Shown: positions 35,195 through 44,921, counted from the stretch's first letter. The stretch is DNA of 64,000 bases from CAYPPG01 sp964412555 (GCA_964412555.1 CAYPPG010000025.1:38980-102979); one strand, 5' to 3'. The notes: generated by a model not told the origin, from the letters alone. Translations and numbers: made by a program.

Positions 35195-38100
35195 TTACTC
35201 CAATATTAAGTTAATTTTCTCGTCATTGGAGGTATGCCGGATATGTATCAACATGGTTCGATGATCCGGCAGGTATTTCCATCCATTTGAAACCGTAAAG
35301 AGTGACTCCTTTCCCTCTGGCAATGGTTGATAGGCCTCTTTTTCAAATCGGAAAACCGATTTCGGTTTTCCGTTCAAGGGAGCAACCAGGATATCCGTAT
35401 TTCTTCCTTTTTTAGAAGTGACACGAAATTGTATCCCATCGAGCGTCTCTTCCGTTTGGATATCTGCATTCGCACTGACACGCAAACCATCCGTTTTCGG
35501 CTCATGAATGAATTGCGTGCGGATATTGAGACTATTTCCTTCCAACATATGGAGGTTGGTCATGAGGTTCTCAGGATTGATATACGCGCCACGGGCGGTC
35601 TGGAAATAATCACCATAACTATCCGGCAATGTGCCAATATATTCCCCCTCCGTCATCTGTTGAAGCATAGCGCTATTGACGATTCCTCTCGCAATCGTTC
35701 GCCACGGCATCGTCTCATCGAATGCGGCAAGTTCCTGCAGCGCATAGGCATACACCAAACCGCACCACTGCACCGGTACTCCCCGCCAGGAGTGACTGAA
35801 AAATGTCGTACCGAATATCGGAATCGTAGCATAGCGCTGCAAGGGGCGGCTGGGAAGATTCCACAAATAATGAAAGGCAATCCCCGTTTTGGCCCAATAC
35901 ACCGCTTTCTCCAGATAGTGTTTTTTGCCCGTAATCCGATACGCGTCAAGATTCGATCGCGCTCCGTGGCCAGACACAAGAATATCCGCTGCGGCAAGAG
36001 GGCATTCCCATCCTTGTGCTCCCCGTGGGACAAAACGCGCATTCAACGCCTCCAGCGCCTTCAACCCAACGCGGGTCGCATTGGGATCGCCGGTAATCCG
36101 GGCCAAGCGCATAAGGGACATCACTTTTGGCGATATGGTTCCTGAAACTACTTCTCCTTCTTCTCCCAAATCTTTCTGCTGTTCATTTCCCGGATGAAAG
36201 CCCCAGCTTCCGTCATCATTCTGCCGGTTCTCGAGATTCAAGGCCAACTGCTTCCATTCCGGCAAAAGATACTCCGTCACGCCCCAATAAAACGCCGGTT
36301 CATAGGTCATCACATGGCATCCGACTGATTTCCCTAAAAACGCCGGTCCATATTTATCGAGGATGGTTTGTTTCACAAGGTCAATTCGCTCTTGTAATAT
36401 TGCACGATCCGTTTCCTTTTCACACAAGAATTCATCGAGCGCCAAAAGCACCAGCATCCCGCCTGAAGGAACCGCCTTCCAACCGGCACAATGCCCCCAC
36501 CCTTTGACTTGATCGTCCCAACAGGTTTTCAAATACGCTAGCCGGCTGAGTGCAATCTCTTCCTCATAACTTCTCGGCATTGGAACCGGTTCCGGTAAAG
36601 TTTCATGCGAAAACAGGTTCAACCACACATCCAGCGCAGACATCGGATCATCACTCTCCGCCAATGAAATATAACTTTCAATCACAAGTTCCTCTCCCGG
36701 TTGAATCCTATAGGGTTGAAAAGCGATCTTTTCGTTTTCCCGTGTATAATCCGGAACGGGAGGAAAAAACAACCCAAACAAATGATTCTCTTGTCCTTGC
36801 AAACGATTCGGCACGGCAAATATCGGAGACAGTTCCCTGCCCTCTCGTCCCCAACGGAACTGAGGTGGCCATAGCAAGGAAGCCGTCCACCCATCATAAT
36901 TCAATGCCATCATCGGAATTGCGACTTTATACGGATGCGGCATGTAATGATCCCGTACCGGAGGTCTGGCGACAGCATCGCTGGAAGAAACCGCATTTTG
37001 ATCCAGATATTCGATCCCAGGCAGCACAGCTAAATTTTTCTCCCGCCCAAAACTTCGTTCTCCGAGATACAATTCCGGTCCGGAAAAATGGAGAACCTTT
37101 CCGCCTTCACCACTCAATCGATAAACAAAACGAAAGAGACCTTCCAGAGAATCGAGTTTCTTAATATTTAATTCAAAATCCCATTTCCGATGCTCTCGGT
37201 CTTTCCAGGTTTGATAAAAGACAAACTGCTCATCATTGCGGCGGACAAACTGCTCGCCGAATAGAGGTTGAATCTCCACGGATCCATCCTCGAGCAGAAG
37301 ATGCACGGTACCCATCCTTCTCATCCAAGCAAATGATTCCCATTGTTGATCTCTTAAAACAGACAAATGAATTGGCCCATATCCCGATCCACCTTTATAA
37401 AAATCCAACTTCCGATGATCATCTTTCATGGTCAAGCCAGGATGGTCCAAATCGACCACTTGTATTACAGATGATACTTCTCCTTCTAATGTATCTTGAT
37501 CGGATTTCATTTGATTCACCTGCCAATGGCAAAACGCGATTCCGCAACATTCTTTATCCGCCCTGATTTTCCAATCAACAATTTGCTCCTTGCCCGGTTG
37601 AATTTCAACGACCTTCTCCTTCTTTTGATCAAGAAAAGAAATGGGGATTTCGTGGAATGCGAGTTCCATTTTCACCATTCCAGGCTGATCCCCCTCGTTC
37701 CGCACCAATGCACGGAGCGAAAAAACTTCACCTGGCCGTGCAAATGGAACATTCGAATGGAATCGTTCAACCTTCATATTCGCTCCCAAAAAATCGATAA
37801 TTTTCATCGATCGTATTATGACAATGGCTTTGGAATCCGTCGGATCCAACCGGAGATGCTGAACCTCCCCCACCCACTTCGGATGATTCGCTAGGGAAAT
37901 CGTATACCGATGGAACAATCCGTCTGCATGAATCTTGAACCGTTGGCTTTTCGGTTCATCTGTATTAGGAGATTCTGTGGTCGTCCAAAACACTTGTCCC
38001 TGTGAGCCTTTTGTAACACTCATTTCGATTTCAAAAGCGGTATACTCCTTAGCAGAAAATCCCATCCTTTTGGATAGAATATAGGGATCGCTTCCGGTGC

Positions 38101-38266
38101 ATTCAAATGTGAATCCGTCTTCTGATTTTTGAAATTTTCCGACATCATGAAGTGGCCGCCAATCCTCGAATTGATCCAAATTATCAAAAATTGTTTTCCC
38201 ATCACACAATGATACATTCGGCATGCAGATTATACTTATGCAGCATAACAATCCAAAACGTTTCAT
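35195..38266 (-). CDS. Large secreted protein with beta-sandwich and alpha/alpha-toroid domains
   Basis: The 1023-residue product has a signal peptide (MKRFGLLCCISIICMPNVSLC). Next come a beta-sandwich (about 25-160), a CARDB-like segment with ARPGEVFSLRALVRNEGD, a large beta region and, from about 560, a helical toroid-type domain with NDDGSWGFHPGNE and GHGARSNLDAY. The layout is reminiscent of polysaccharide lyases and glycosidases, but I do not recognise a family. I chose the ATG at 38266 because GGAGG lies five bases upstream; the TTG four codons earlier sits on that ribosome-binding site. Confidence 0.65.
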   Translation of the reverse strand: MKRFGLLCCISIICMPNVSLCDGKTIFDNLDQFEDWRPLHDVGKFQKSEDGFTFECTGSDPYILSKRMGFSAKEYTAFEIEMSVTKGSQGQVFWTTTESPNTDEPKSQRFKIHADGLFHRYTISLANHPKWVGEVQHLRLDPTDSKAIVIIRSMKIIDFLGANMKVERFHSNVPFARPGEVFSLRALVRNEGDQPGMVKMELAFHEIPISFLDQKKEKVVEIQPGKEQIVDWKIRADKECCGIAFCHWQVNQMKSDQDTLEGEVSSVIQVVDLDHPGLTMKDDHRKLDFYKGGSGYGPIHLSVLRDQQWESFAWMRRMGTVHLLLEDGSVEIQPLFGEQFVRRNDEQFVFYQTWKDREHRKWDFELNIKKLDSLEGLFRFVYRLSGEGGKVLHFSGPELYLGERSFGREKNLAVLPGIEYLDQNAVSSSDAVARPPVRDHYMPHPYKVAIPMMALNYDGWTASLLWPPQFRWGREGRELSPIFAVPNRLQGQENHLFGLFFPPVPDYTRENEKIAFQPYRIQPGEELVIESYISLAESDDPMSALDVWLNLFSHETLPEPVPMPRSYEEEIALSRLAYLKTCWDDQVKGWGHCAGWKAVPSGGMLVLLALDEFLCEKETDRAILQERIDLVKQTILDKYGPAFLGKSVGCHVMTYEPAFYWGVTEYLLPEWKQLALNLENRQNDDGSWGFHPGNEQQKDLGEEGEVVSGTISPKVMSLMRLARITGDPNATRVGLKALEALNARFVPRGAQGWECPLAAADILVSGHGARSNLDAYRITGKKHYLEKAVYWAKTGIAFHYLWNLPSRPLQRYATIPIFGTTFFSHSWRGVPVQWCGLVYAYALQELAAFDETMPWRTIARGIVNSAMLQQMTEGEYIGTLPDSYGDYFQTARGAYINPENLMTNLHMLEGNSLNIRTQFIHEPKTDGLRVSANADIQTEETLDGIQFRVTSKKGRNTDILVAPLNGKPKSVFRFEKEAYQPLPEGKESLFTVSNGWKYLPDHRTMLIHIRHTSNDEKINLILE

Positions 38267-38635
38267 CTCTGCCTCCAAAATATGTTTCTCATATTGTTTA
38301 ACAGTCGATGATTTTCTGCCACCCCTTCAGGGTGGAATTATATTTTTTTTGTCATTTCCAGGGACGTCGCTCACTGGCTACCTTCTTTTCCCCCGTTGGA
38401 GTAAGGTTAACGCTTCGAAGGTTGCAGAGAATAATTTGTTCTATGTTGCAGGCGAGACGCTTGCTCGACCTACAAATCGAATATGGAAATATACACGATG
38501 AAAGATGCGGGCAAGATGCCCGCGCTCCGACAAAAAATTAATGAAAGATGCGGGCAGAGATGCCCGCGCTCCGACAAAAAAGGGCACGAAATATTCATGC
38601 CCTTCAGTGCGAAAACTTTTTATCACATTTGTTGT
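38267..38635. repeat. Intergenic repeat block with two REP family A copies
   Basis: Between the two secreted-protein genes lie family A units at 38504-38528 and 38547-38572 (GATGCGGGCAAGATGCCCGC and a variant). Upstream is a GCGAGACGCTTGCTCGACC block near 38452-38470, similar to one at 55005-55033. I see no gene or tRNA in this stretch. The minus-strand reading frames through it are repeat-encoded artefacts. Confidence 0.7.
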
Positions 38636-41221
38636 TTAATCATTACTGTTCATATCTTCAACCAAGTTCAAGAGATCATAGAGATCAATGACTTCATCTT
38701 TGTTGAGATCGGAACGGCCGCTTTCATCCGTTGCAGCCGTCTTCCACCACCGTGATAGTGAAAACAGATCATTTGCATCGATGATACCGTCTCCGTTCAA
38801 GTCGCCCGGCACTCCCGACACAACAATCACAATGCCAACCCCCGGTAGCGCGGATTTAAATCCGGCCTGCAAGTTTTCGGTTCCAACCAGAGACGATCCT
38901 TCCACGTCCGCTTTCGCTCTCATTTCGATGCGCAGCACAATCCCGTCTTGCGTTATGGGTTGAGTCAAGGACGGTAATCCGGTAATCCTCACTCTACCTG
39001 TCTCGACTTCATTGCCTACTACTTGCGCAGCACTCGACAAGGTACCTGTTTTGGAAATGGAAATGAATTCCAACATTTCCGTATCGTAAACGAAATCAAA
39101 GGTGTAAGCGGTGACCGGCTCACTCACACCGGTCACGAATATATCAATCATTTCGCTGCTTCCTGCACTTAAAGAAATCTCACTCGGGGAAACAGTAAAA
39201 TCACCTACCGGCTCAGCAGGCGTGGGGGTTGGCTGTATTGGAGTCGGCGTCGCCTCGCCGGCGCTCGGGATAATCGTGATCGTACCTCCTTGGGCAGTAA
39301 CGCCTTCCAAATCGGCAGTCAGATTTTCGATCGATGCGGTCGCTTGTCCGGAAGCATTCGCTTTAGCCCGCAAATCGAGGCGGAGGAATATGCCGTCTCC
39401 GGAAATCGGCGAGCTGGTTCCTCTTGTACCGATAATTGTAACCCGCCCGGCTGATGCTTCATTTCCAAGCACTATGAAGTCATTCGTCAAAGTTCCTTCA
39501 TTGTTCACAGCGACAAATTGTAACAAATTCGTATCGAATACCAAATCAAACGAGAAAGTTTGAATATCGGACGCGCCGGTTATCGAGATATCGATCGAAG
39601 CGGTATCTCCCGCATCGATGGATTCATCCTGTACTGAAATCGAGTTTGCGCTGAGCAGCTGCACTCCATCGGCAGCAGTACGGCTGACCTTACCCATTCG
39701 GCCTTCCGCAGGCAATCCAACGGATAGATTGAATATGCATTGTACATCCCGAATGTTGACGGCTCCATCTTGGTTGCAATCGGCCAATTGAAGCTGTTCC
39801 GCCGTGAGTTGTTCCAGTCCTGCCAGATAACTCAACAGGAAGAACACATCCGAACCGGTCACTTGTCCGTCCAGATCGACATCCCCCAAGACTCCACGTT
39901 CTCCAATGGAGACGAAACCACCGATGTTGGATATACGCGCGTTGGCCAAATCCCCGGTAAGGTTGGTTAAACGCAGGAAAGTTTCACCCGCTGTTATTGC
40001 GGTATATCGAATTCGCAAGAGTAATCCTTTTCTCGGAATCCTGGCTGCACGGCTATCGACTTGTACCCGTATGGCTCCCGTTGGAGTCACTAAAGGACGT
40101 GCGTTGACATTTCGCACTCCGGTAAGGATCGTCGCTTGTGTATCCACTTGTTCAAACTGCAGCAAATTGTTTGTTTGGAGCACGTCGAAGCCAAAGCTTT
40201 TCAACCGTCCCGTATTTTGAACCAGCATATAGGCGACGATCTCGTCCCCCACCTGACCGGAGCGGGCTACGATAGAGACAATCGCCCGCGGCGCAGGGGT
40301 TGGAGATTCGGTCGGTATTACCGTTGGTGTTTCTACCGGCGTTTCCGTGGGCACAGGTTGGAGTTTGACCGTAACAACTCCGGCAACGATTTCCGCACCT
40401 TCTACATCATCGATCAAATTTTCGATAGACAATGTAGTCAAGCCAACAGCTTGAGCGGTATAATTCAAGCGGAGGAACAGCCCATCTCCGGAGACGCTTT
40501 CCTCTCCGCCAATTCCGGCAATACGGATCGCTCCCCCTGGTTCTTCGAGTCGTCTCGCGTTGATGAAAAGGAGGTCTTCCGTCAATGTTCCTTCTTGGCT
40601 GATCGAATCAAAACGGAGAATATTATTGGATTGGATTACATCAAAAGCAAATGCATCGATCTCTTTGGCATTTTCAATTCCGAGGAGTATGCTCACTTGG
40701 CCATTTACACCGACAGTCGCATCCTGGATCGATAAGCGAAGTGTTTCCACTGGTGTTTCCGTTGGAGTTTCCACGGGTGGTTTTGGAGTGGGGGATTCCG
40801 TCGGGGTTTCGACCGGTGGTATTGGTGTAGGAGACTCGGTCGGAGTTTCGACCGGTGGAATAGGTGTCGGAGTTTCCACGGGTGGTACTCGTGTGGGAGT
40901 TTCTACCGGCGGAATGCTGGTAGGTGTCTCGACCGGTGGAATGACCGTTGGTGTTTCAATGGGCGGAATTTGAGTAGGAGTTTCGACAGGAGGAACAATA
41001 GTAGGAGTTTCGATCGGAGGAATCACTGTCGGAGTTTCGACTGGAATAGGAGGTATTTCAGTCGGAGTTTCAAACGGAGTCTCGACTTGCGGCGGTAACG
41101 TCGGAGTTTCCTGTGGCGTTTCCGAAAGTTGCGCCCACCCCTCTTGTTGTCCCGCCATGATACTCAACACACCGCTAACGATAAGCAAGAAAAGAATTGA
41201 AAACAATCTACTGCTGCGCAT
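38636..41221 (-). CDS. Secreted scaffold-like protein: four cohesin-like and two dockerin modules
   Basis: The 861-residue protein has a signal peptide (1-30), a Pro/Thr-rich linker of 9-residue ETPTxxPPV units (about 45-158), cohesin-like domain 1 (160-287), linker, cohesin-like domain 2 (312-440), dockerin 1 (446-500; GDVDLDGQVTGSDV and DCNQDGAVNIRDV), cohesin-like domain 3 (525-652), linker, cohesin-like domain 4 (675-800) and dockerin 2 (806-858; GDLNGDGIIDANDL and SDLNKDEVIDLYDL). Calcium loops of both dockerins are intact. It could self-assemble or hold enzymes at the surface. It is divergent to the GH39-like gene. Cohesin assignment is by pattern and strand repeats. Confidence 0.8.
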   Translation of the reverse strand: MRSSRLFSILFLLIVSGVLSIMAGQQEGWAQLSETPQETPTLPPQVETPFETPTEIPPIPVETPTVIPPIETPTIVPPVETPTQIPPIETPTVIPPVETPTSIPPVETPTRVPPVETPTPIPPVETPTESPTPIPPVETPTESPTPKPPVETPTETPVETLRLSIQDATVGVNGQVSILLGIENAKEIDAFAFDVIQSNNILRFDSISQEGTLTEDLLFINARRLEEPGGAIRIAGIGGEESVSGDGLFLRLNYTAQAVGLTTLSIENLIDDVEGAEIVAGVVTVKLQPVPTETPVETPTVIPTESPTPAPRAIVSIVARSGQVGDEIVAYMLVQNTGRLKSFGFDVLQTNNLLQFEQVDTQATILTGVRNVNARPLVTPTGAIRVQVDSRAARIPRKGLLLRIRYTAITAGETFLRLTNLTGDLANARISNIGGFVSIGERGVLGDVDLDGQVTGSDVFFLLSYLAGLEQLTAEQLQLADCNQDGAVNIRDVQCIFNLSVGLPAEGRMGKVSRTAADGVQLLSANSISVQDESIDAGDTASIDISITGASDIQTFSFDLVFDTNLLQFVAVNNEGTLTNDFIVLGNEASAGRVTIIGTRGTSSPISGDGIFLRLDLRAKANASGQATASIENLTADLEGVTAQGGTITIIPSAGEATPTPIQPTPTPAEPVGDFTVSPSEISLSAGSSEMIDIFVTGVSEPVTAYTFDFVYDTEMLEFISISKTGTLSSAAQVVGNEVETGRVRITGLPSLTQPITQDGIVLRIEMRAKADVEGSSLVGTENLQAGFKSALPGVGIVIVVSGVPGDLNGDGIIDANDLFSLSRWWKTAATDESGRSDLNKDEVIDLYDLLNLVEDMNSND
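40742..41053. repeat. 27-base tandem coding repeat (ETPTxxPPV linker)
   Basis: On the reverse strand, a 27-base unit encoding Glu-Thr-Pro-Thr-x-x-Pro-Pro-Val/Ile is repeated about ten times with synonymous and spacer changes, and two units carry a four-residue ESPT insertion. The array forms the linker of the cohesin/dockerin protein and is a likely site of length variation between strains. Confidence 0.8.
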
Positions 41222-41411
41222 TACTGTTCCTCCATTTTCAAAAACACCTTCATCCCAACCATCTTAGCCTTAAAGTTAACACAAGAACAATTAATTTGTT
41301 AAGAGAAGTACACGGAAAAAACATTACAAATCATCCTAATCAACTTAAATCGTACAGGAAATCCGTCTAAAGTAAACAGAATGCCCCAAAAATCGACAGA
41401 AAGGACCAAAA

Positions 41412-42809
41412 ATGATACGATTTGTTTTATTTTTGTTCATGATTGGCTGGCTCCAATCCACTCTTCCTGCCATCAGTTATTCCACGGAAGGGATTACTTT
41501 CCCTGTTCTCGGAAGTCTTACTCCTCGACACGCAAGGGAGATTCAATCGTCTAATTGGTCCGTCGGTGCGGAAACGATGGATCGGGATTATACGATTTAT
41601 AAAAATTGGAAAGAATATTTGGGTCCACTCGGTTTCAAAAAAGCGCGCATCCAAGCAGGTTGGGCGAAAACCGAACCGCAAGCGGGTGTCTATCAATTTG
41701 CATGGTTGGATGAGATCATTTGCGATATGCAGGAACAAGGAGTCGAGCCTTGGGTTTGTCTCTGCTACGGGAATTCGATTTATTCCGAGGGGGGTGGAAC
41801 ACGGCTCGGTGCCAGTATTCCTAAAACAAAAGAATCACTTGAGGCGTGGAAACGTTTTGTAGCTATGTTTGTCGCCCGGTACAAGGACATCATCGATGAA
41901 TGGGAAGTGTGGAACGAACCGAATCAAGGCAATTCCCCCACCGAGTATGCTCATTTTTTGATCGAGACGGCCGAAACTATCCGTGGGATTCAACCGAATG
42001 CCAAAATTCTTGCAATGTCCACGGCCGGTGTGAAAATCGAATTCGTTACAGGAGTATTGGATATTGTATCCAAGGTAAAGAAACTCTCGCTTATCGATCA
42101 AATAACCTATCATCCCTACACTCGCAACCCCGATACGAGTTACACTGCCGTGGCAAAACTGCGGGAAGCCATTGCTCGATATTCATCAAAGATCATCATT
42201 CGGCAGGGAGAAAACGGAGCACCTTCCGAGCGCAGACAAACCAAAGCGCTTCGCAATTATGACTGGACGGAACTCTCGCAAGCCAAATGGGCGCTGCGCC
42301 GTTTGTTGGGGGATCTTGGACGCGATATTCCCTCGTCTTATTTCGCGATCATGGATATGAAATATCCGGATGAGATGAACCGCAAAGGCCTGCTTCATTC
42401 CAACGAAGATCAAATGGTCTCGCATCGGAAACAATCATATGTTGCCCTACAGAATCTTGCATCGGTCTTTGATGATACACTGATCCGGAATCCGCATTAC
42501 CCTTATTCATCGTCAACGGAGAAATCTCTTTCTGTTTTTGCTTATGAAAATCGTTTTAGCGGGATGCAAACGGTAACGATTTGGATGGACGGAGAAGTCC
42601 CGTCGGATTCCAATGAAACGTCCAAAGTGGATTTTACCATGTATCAAGGCAAATTCGATCATCCGGTGTATGTCGATTTGCGGGAAGGAACCGTTTACGA
42701 TATTCCGCAGGAAAAGTGGTCTAGGAAAGGGAGTATCTATACTTTTCATGACATTCCTTGTTATGATTCGCCGATATTGATTTCCTGTCATAGTAACATC
42801 ACATATTAA
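41412..42809 (+). CDS. Secreted GH39/GH5-like glycoside hydrolase
   Basis: This 465-residue protein has a signal peptide (1-24) and a clan GH-A TIM barrel. The acid/base glutamate is probably Glu169 in WEVWNEPN and the nucleophile Glu267 in IIIRQGENGAPSE. An AAAGGA lies before the ATG. Clan GH-A retaining enzymes of this type include beta-xylosidases and endoglucanases; the exact substrate cannot be read. Its divergent neighbour is the cohesin/dockerin protein, although this enzyme itself carries no dockerin. Confidence 0.78.
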   Translation: MIRFVLFLFMIGWLQSTLPAISYSTEGITFPVLGSLTPRHAREIQSSNWSVGAETMDRDYTIYKNWKEYLGPLGFKKARIQAGWAKTEPQAGVYQFAWLDEIICDMQEQGVEPWVCLCYGNSIYSEGGGTRLGASIPKTKESLEAWKRFVAMFVARYKDIIDEWEVWNEPNQGNSPTEYAHFLIETAETIRGIQPNAKILAMSTAGVKIEFVTGVLDIVSKVKKLSLIDQITYHPYTRNPDTSYTAVAKLREAIARYSSKIIIRQGENGAPSERRQTKALRNYDWTELSQAKWALRRLLGDLGRDIPSSYFAIMDMKYPDEMNRKGLLHSNEDQMVSHRKQSYVALQNLASVFDDTLIRNPHYPYSSSTEKSLSVFAYENRFSGMQTVTIWMDGEVPSDSNETSKVDFTMYQGKFDHPVYVDLREGTVYDIPQEKWSRKGSIYTFHDIPCYDSPILISCHSNITY

Positions 42810-42834
42810 ATCGTAAATAATATCAACATCTAAA

Positions 42835-43011
42835 CCCTACCAACCACATTTACTTGAATCATTGCGTGATCCGGACGAAGCTGCCGCTTATCTCAATGCC
42901 GTTCTTGCTGAAGGGGATGTGGAATTATTGATACTTGCTTAAGAAAATGTTGCTGAAGCAAATGGGGGGCTTGATCAACTGCAGAGTATCATTCATTTTA
43001 CAGCTGCTTGA
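42835..43011 (+). pseudogene. Remnant of a HigA-type addiction-module antidote
   Basis: The plus frame reads HLLESLRDPDEAAAYLNAVL and, after a few more codons, ELLILA, an in-frame TAA at 42940-42942, then ENVAEANGGLDQL and a stop at 43009-43011. This matches the start of the XRE-type antidote family, which normally continues into a helix-turn-helix domain. Here the domain is missing and no toxin partner remains. It lies between the glycosidase and DUF2961 genes. Confidence 0.55.
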
Positions 43012-43084
43012 GTACGATCATTTGTTCTAAACAAGTAATGTATTGTATGTAAAATTTTCAGACAAACTGGAAAGGACTCGAAAA

Positions 43085-44245
43085 ATGGAAAGAAGAAATA
43101 TAGGATTTTGGATGGCGGCGTGGGCACTTTTTTTGTCAGGCTATGGAATCGGAATGGCGGAAGAGTCATCCTTCAACGGGTTGAATCTTCATTTAGGGAA
43201 TTTATATCGTTTGTCGGATGCCGAGTCACGCTCGATCAGTCCCGAAAACTTTACCGGGGAAAAAGGCAAAGGCGGGATGGCGACGGAAGGAACGGGGGCA
43301 CAAGCGGCGCGGGATCTCGGTCAGGGCTGGAAGGTATCGCCCTCCATCAATGTCGAATCGAAATCGACGTTCACTTTGGCCGAAATCGATGGCCCGGGGG
43401 CGATTCAGCACATCTGGCTGACTCCGACGGGGAACTGGCGGTTTTCCATACTGCGGATGTATTGGGACGGTGAGGAGAAACCGTCCGTCGAATGCCCGAT
43501 CGGGGATTTCTTCGCCTGTGGCTGGGGAGAATATGCGCAAGTCAGTTCCGTTCCCGTTTGTGTGAATCCCAACAGCGCCTTCAACTGCTATTGGGTGATG
43601 CCGTTCCGGGAAAAATGCAAAATCACCTTGGAAAACATCGATACGAAAAAGATGCGGATTTATTACCAGATCGATTATACCTTGACCGAGGTGCCGGAGG
43701 ACGCCGCCTACTTTCATGCTCAGTTCCGCCGGGTCAATCCATTACCGTACAAAGATGTCTATACCATTCTCGACGGCGTCAAAGGCCAAGGGCATTATAT
43801 CGGTACCTATATGTGCTGGGGCGTCAACAACAACGGCTGGTGGGGAGAAGGAGAGATCAAGTTCTATATCGACGGGGATAATGAATTTCCGACCATCTGC
43901 GGCACCGGTACGGAAGATTACTTTTTGGGATCGTACGGTTTTGAAAATAAGAAGGAAGGCAGATACCAAGAATACACAACACCGTTTGTCGGATTACCGC
44001 AAATCATTCGGCCGGACGGTTTCTATGAATCGCAAATGCGTTTCGGTCTGTACCGCTGGCATATTCTCGATCCGATTCGTTTTCAGGAGGATTTGCGGGT
44101 GACCATTCAAGCGTTGGGCTGGATGTCCGGTGGACGGTATTTGCCGTTGCAGGATGATATTTCTTCCGTCGCCTATTGGTATCAGGCGGAGCCGCATGCA
44201 GCGTTTCCCGAGTTGCCGGGTAAGGATTTTTTGGAGATTCAGTAA
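43085..44245 (+). CDS. Secreted DUF2961 family protein
   Basis: The 386-residue product has a signal peptide (MERRNIGFWMAAWALFLSGYG) and the DUF2961 core: HIWLTPTGNWRFSILRMYWD near residue 115, PSVECPIGDFFACGWG near 137 and CGTGTEDYFLGSYGFENK near 272. Members of this family are being characterised as glycosidases in polysaccharide-degradation loci, including fructofuranose- and arabinofuranose-type linkages. I chose the ATG at 43085; 14 additional codons upstream lack signal-peptide character. It follows the antidote remnant. Confidence 0.8.
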   Translation: MERRNIGFWMAAWALFLSGYGIGMAEESSFNGLNLHLGNLYRLSDAESRSISPENFTGEKGKGGMATEGTGAQAARDLGQGWKVSPSINVESKSTFTLAEIDGPGAIQHIWLTPTGNWRFSILRMYWDGEEKPSVECPIGDFFACGWGEYAQVSSVPVCVNPNSAFNCYWVMPFREKCKITLENIDTKKMRIYYQIDYTLTEVPEDAAYFHAQFRRVNPLPYKDVYTILDGVKGQGHYIGTYMCWGVNNNGWWGEGEIKFYIDGDNEFPTICGTGTEDYFLGSYGFENKKEGRYQEYTTPFVGLPQIIRPDGFYESQMRFGLYRWHILDPIRFQEDLRVTIQALGWMSGGRYLPLQDDISSVAYWYQAEPHAAFPELPGKDFLEIQ

Positions 44246-44273
44246 TACAGAATCAAGACAAATTCATCGTATT

Positions 44274-44633
44274 TTATGTCTCGATTTTCTTCCTTATAAA
44301 TAACATAAATTCTCGAAAACCTTCCATAATATCCGGTGGGAATGGAGATTTTTCGACTTCTTGTTGTGATCCATTATGGAAATGATAAGGAAATGTCGGA
44401 ATATCCTTCCATGCTGTATCGGGAAAATTATCAAAACGAAATATCGAATTCGTGGCATCCATACATTCCCAATGAAAGCCAAATCGATTTGAAATGATTT
44501 GAGATAGATTCACATCGATAAAACTTGAATCTTTCAAGAAAATTCTCAATTTACGCCCAATAAAAAATGTTTCAGCAACGATATCTGAAAATTCCGATTC
44601 GGCGATACGCTTGAGATCATTTAATGTAGACAT
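44274..44633 (-). CDS. TumE-like toxin (DUF6516 type)
   Basis: The 119-residue protein matches the layout of TumE-family proteins: LRIFLKDSSFIDVNLSQ, then FGFHWECMDATNSIFRFDN and WKDIPTFPYHFHNGSQQEV near residues 75-95, ending in an aromatic helix. These proteins are annotated as toxins of toxin-antitoxin pairs, usually next to an XRE regulator. The start codon immediately follows the stop of the 91-residue upstream gene (TAGATG), so they are coupled. Confidence 0.7.
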   Translation of the reverse strand: MSTLNDLKRIAESEFSDIVAETFFIGRKLRIFLKDSSFIDVNLSQIISNRFGFHWECMDATNSIFRFDNFPDTAWKDIPTFPYHFHNGSQQEVEKSPFPPDIMEGFREFMLFIRKKIET

Positions 44634-44909
44634 CTATAAAGCCTGCAACAATCGTTGTATCTTTTCTTTTTCAACAGTCAAATTATCGAAAGTGAAAAAA
44701 TCATCGTAAGCATTCTCCTCGTGTATCAAACCGTCTTTTATCTTTTGGTCAAAATCGAATATATTCGAAGCGCCATGTTTTTTGCCCAAAAGAAACATTT
44801 CCGATTCCACGATTGACAGCCTTTGTTGTAAATAAGTGCGAAGACTTTCGTGAAGTAAATGAGTTGGTGTCAGATCAAGTTCTTCTGCAATTTTTTCCAC
44901 GAGTTCCAT
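44634..44909 (-). CDS. Putative antitoxin of the TumE-like module
   Basis: The 91-residue protein is mostly helical and acidic towards its end, with LTPTHLLHESLRTYLQQRL and a FDFDQKIKDGLIHEENAYDD segment. It is too short to carry a helix-turn-helix of the usual TumA type, so it may be a protein-binding antitoxin or dimerisation factor. AAGGAG at 44917-44922 lies seven bases before the ATG and overlaps the stop of the ancestral XRE reading frame, consistent with a three-gene operon. Confidence 0.6.
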   Translation of the reverse strand: MELVEKIAEELDLTPTHLLHESLRTYLQQRLSIVESEMFLLGKKHGASNIFDFDQKIKDGLIHEENAYDDFFTFDNLTVEKEKIQRLLQAL

Positions 44910-44921
44910 CTCGATTCTCCT

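Noticed and set aside
36550..37164. 204-codon plus-strand frame inside the large secreted-protein gene
   Set aside because: It is antisense to a frame with signal peptide and domain structure, has no ribosome-binding site and no family likeness.
40742..41053. CRISPR-like repeat
   Set aside because: The units are contiguous coding repeats (ETPTxxPPV) without unique spacers.
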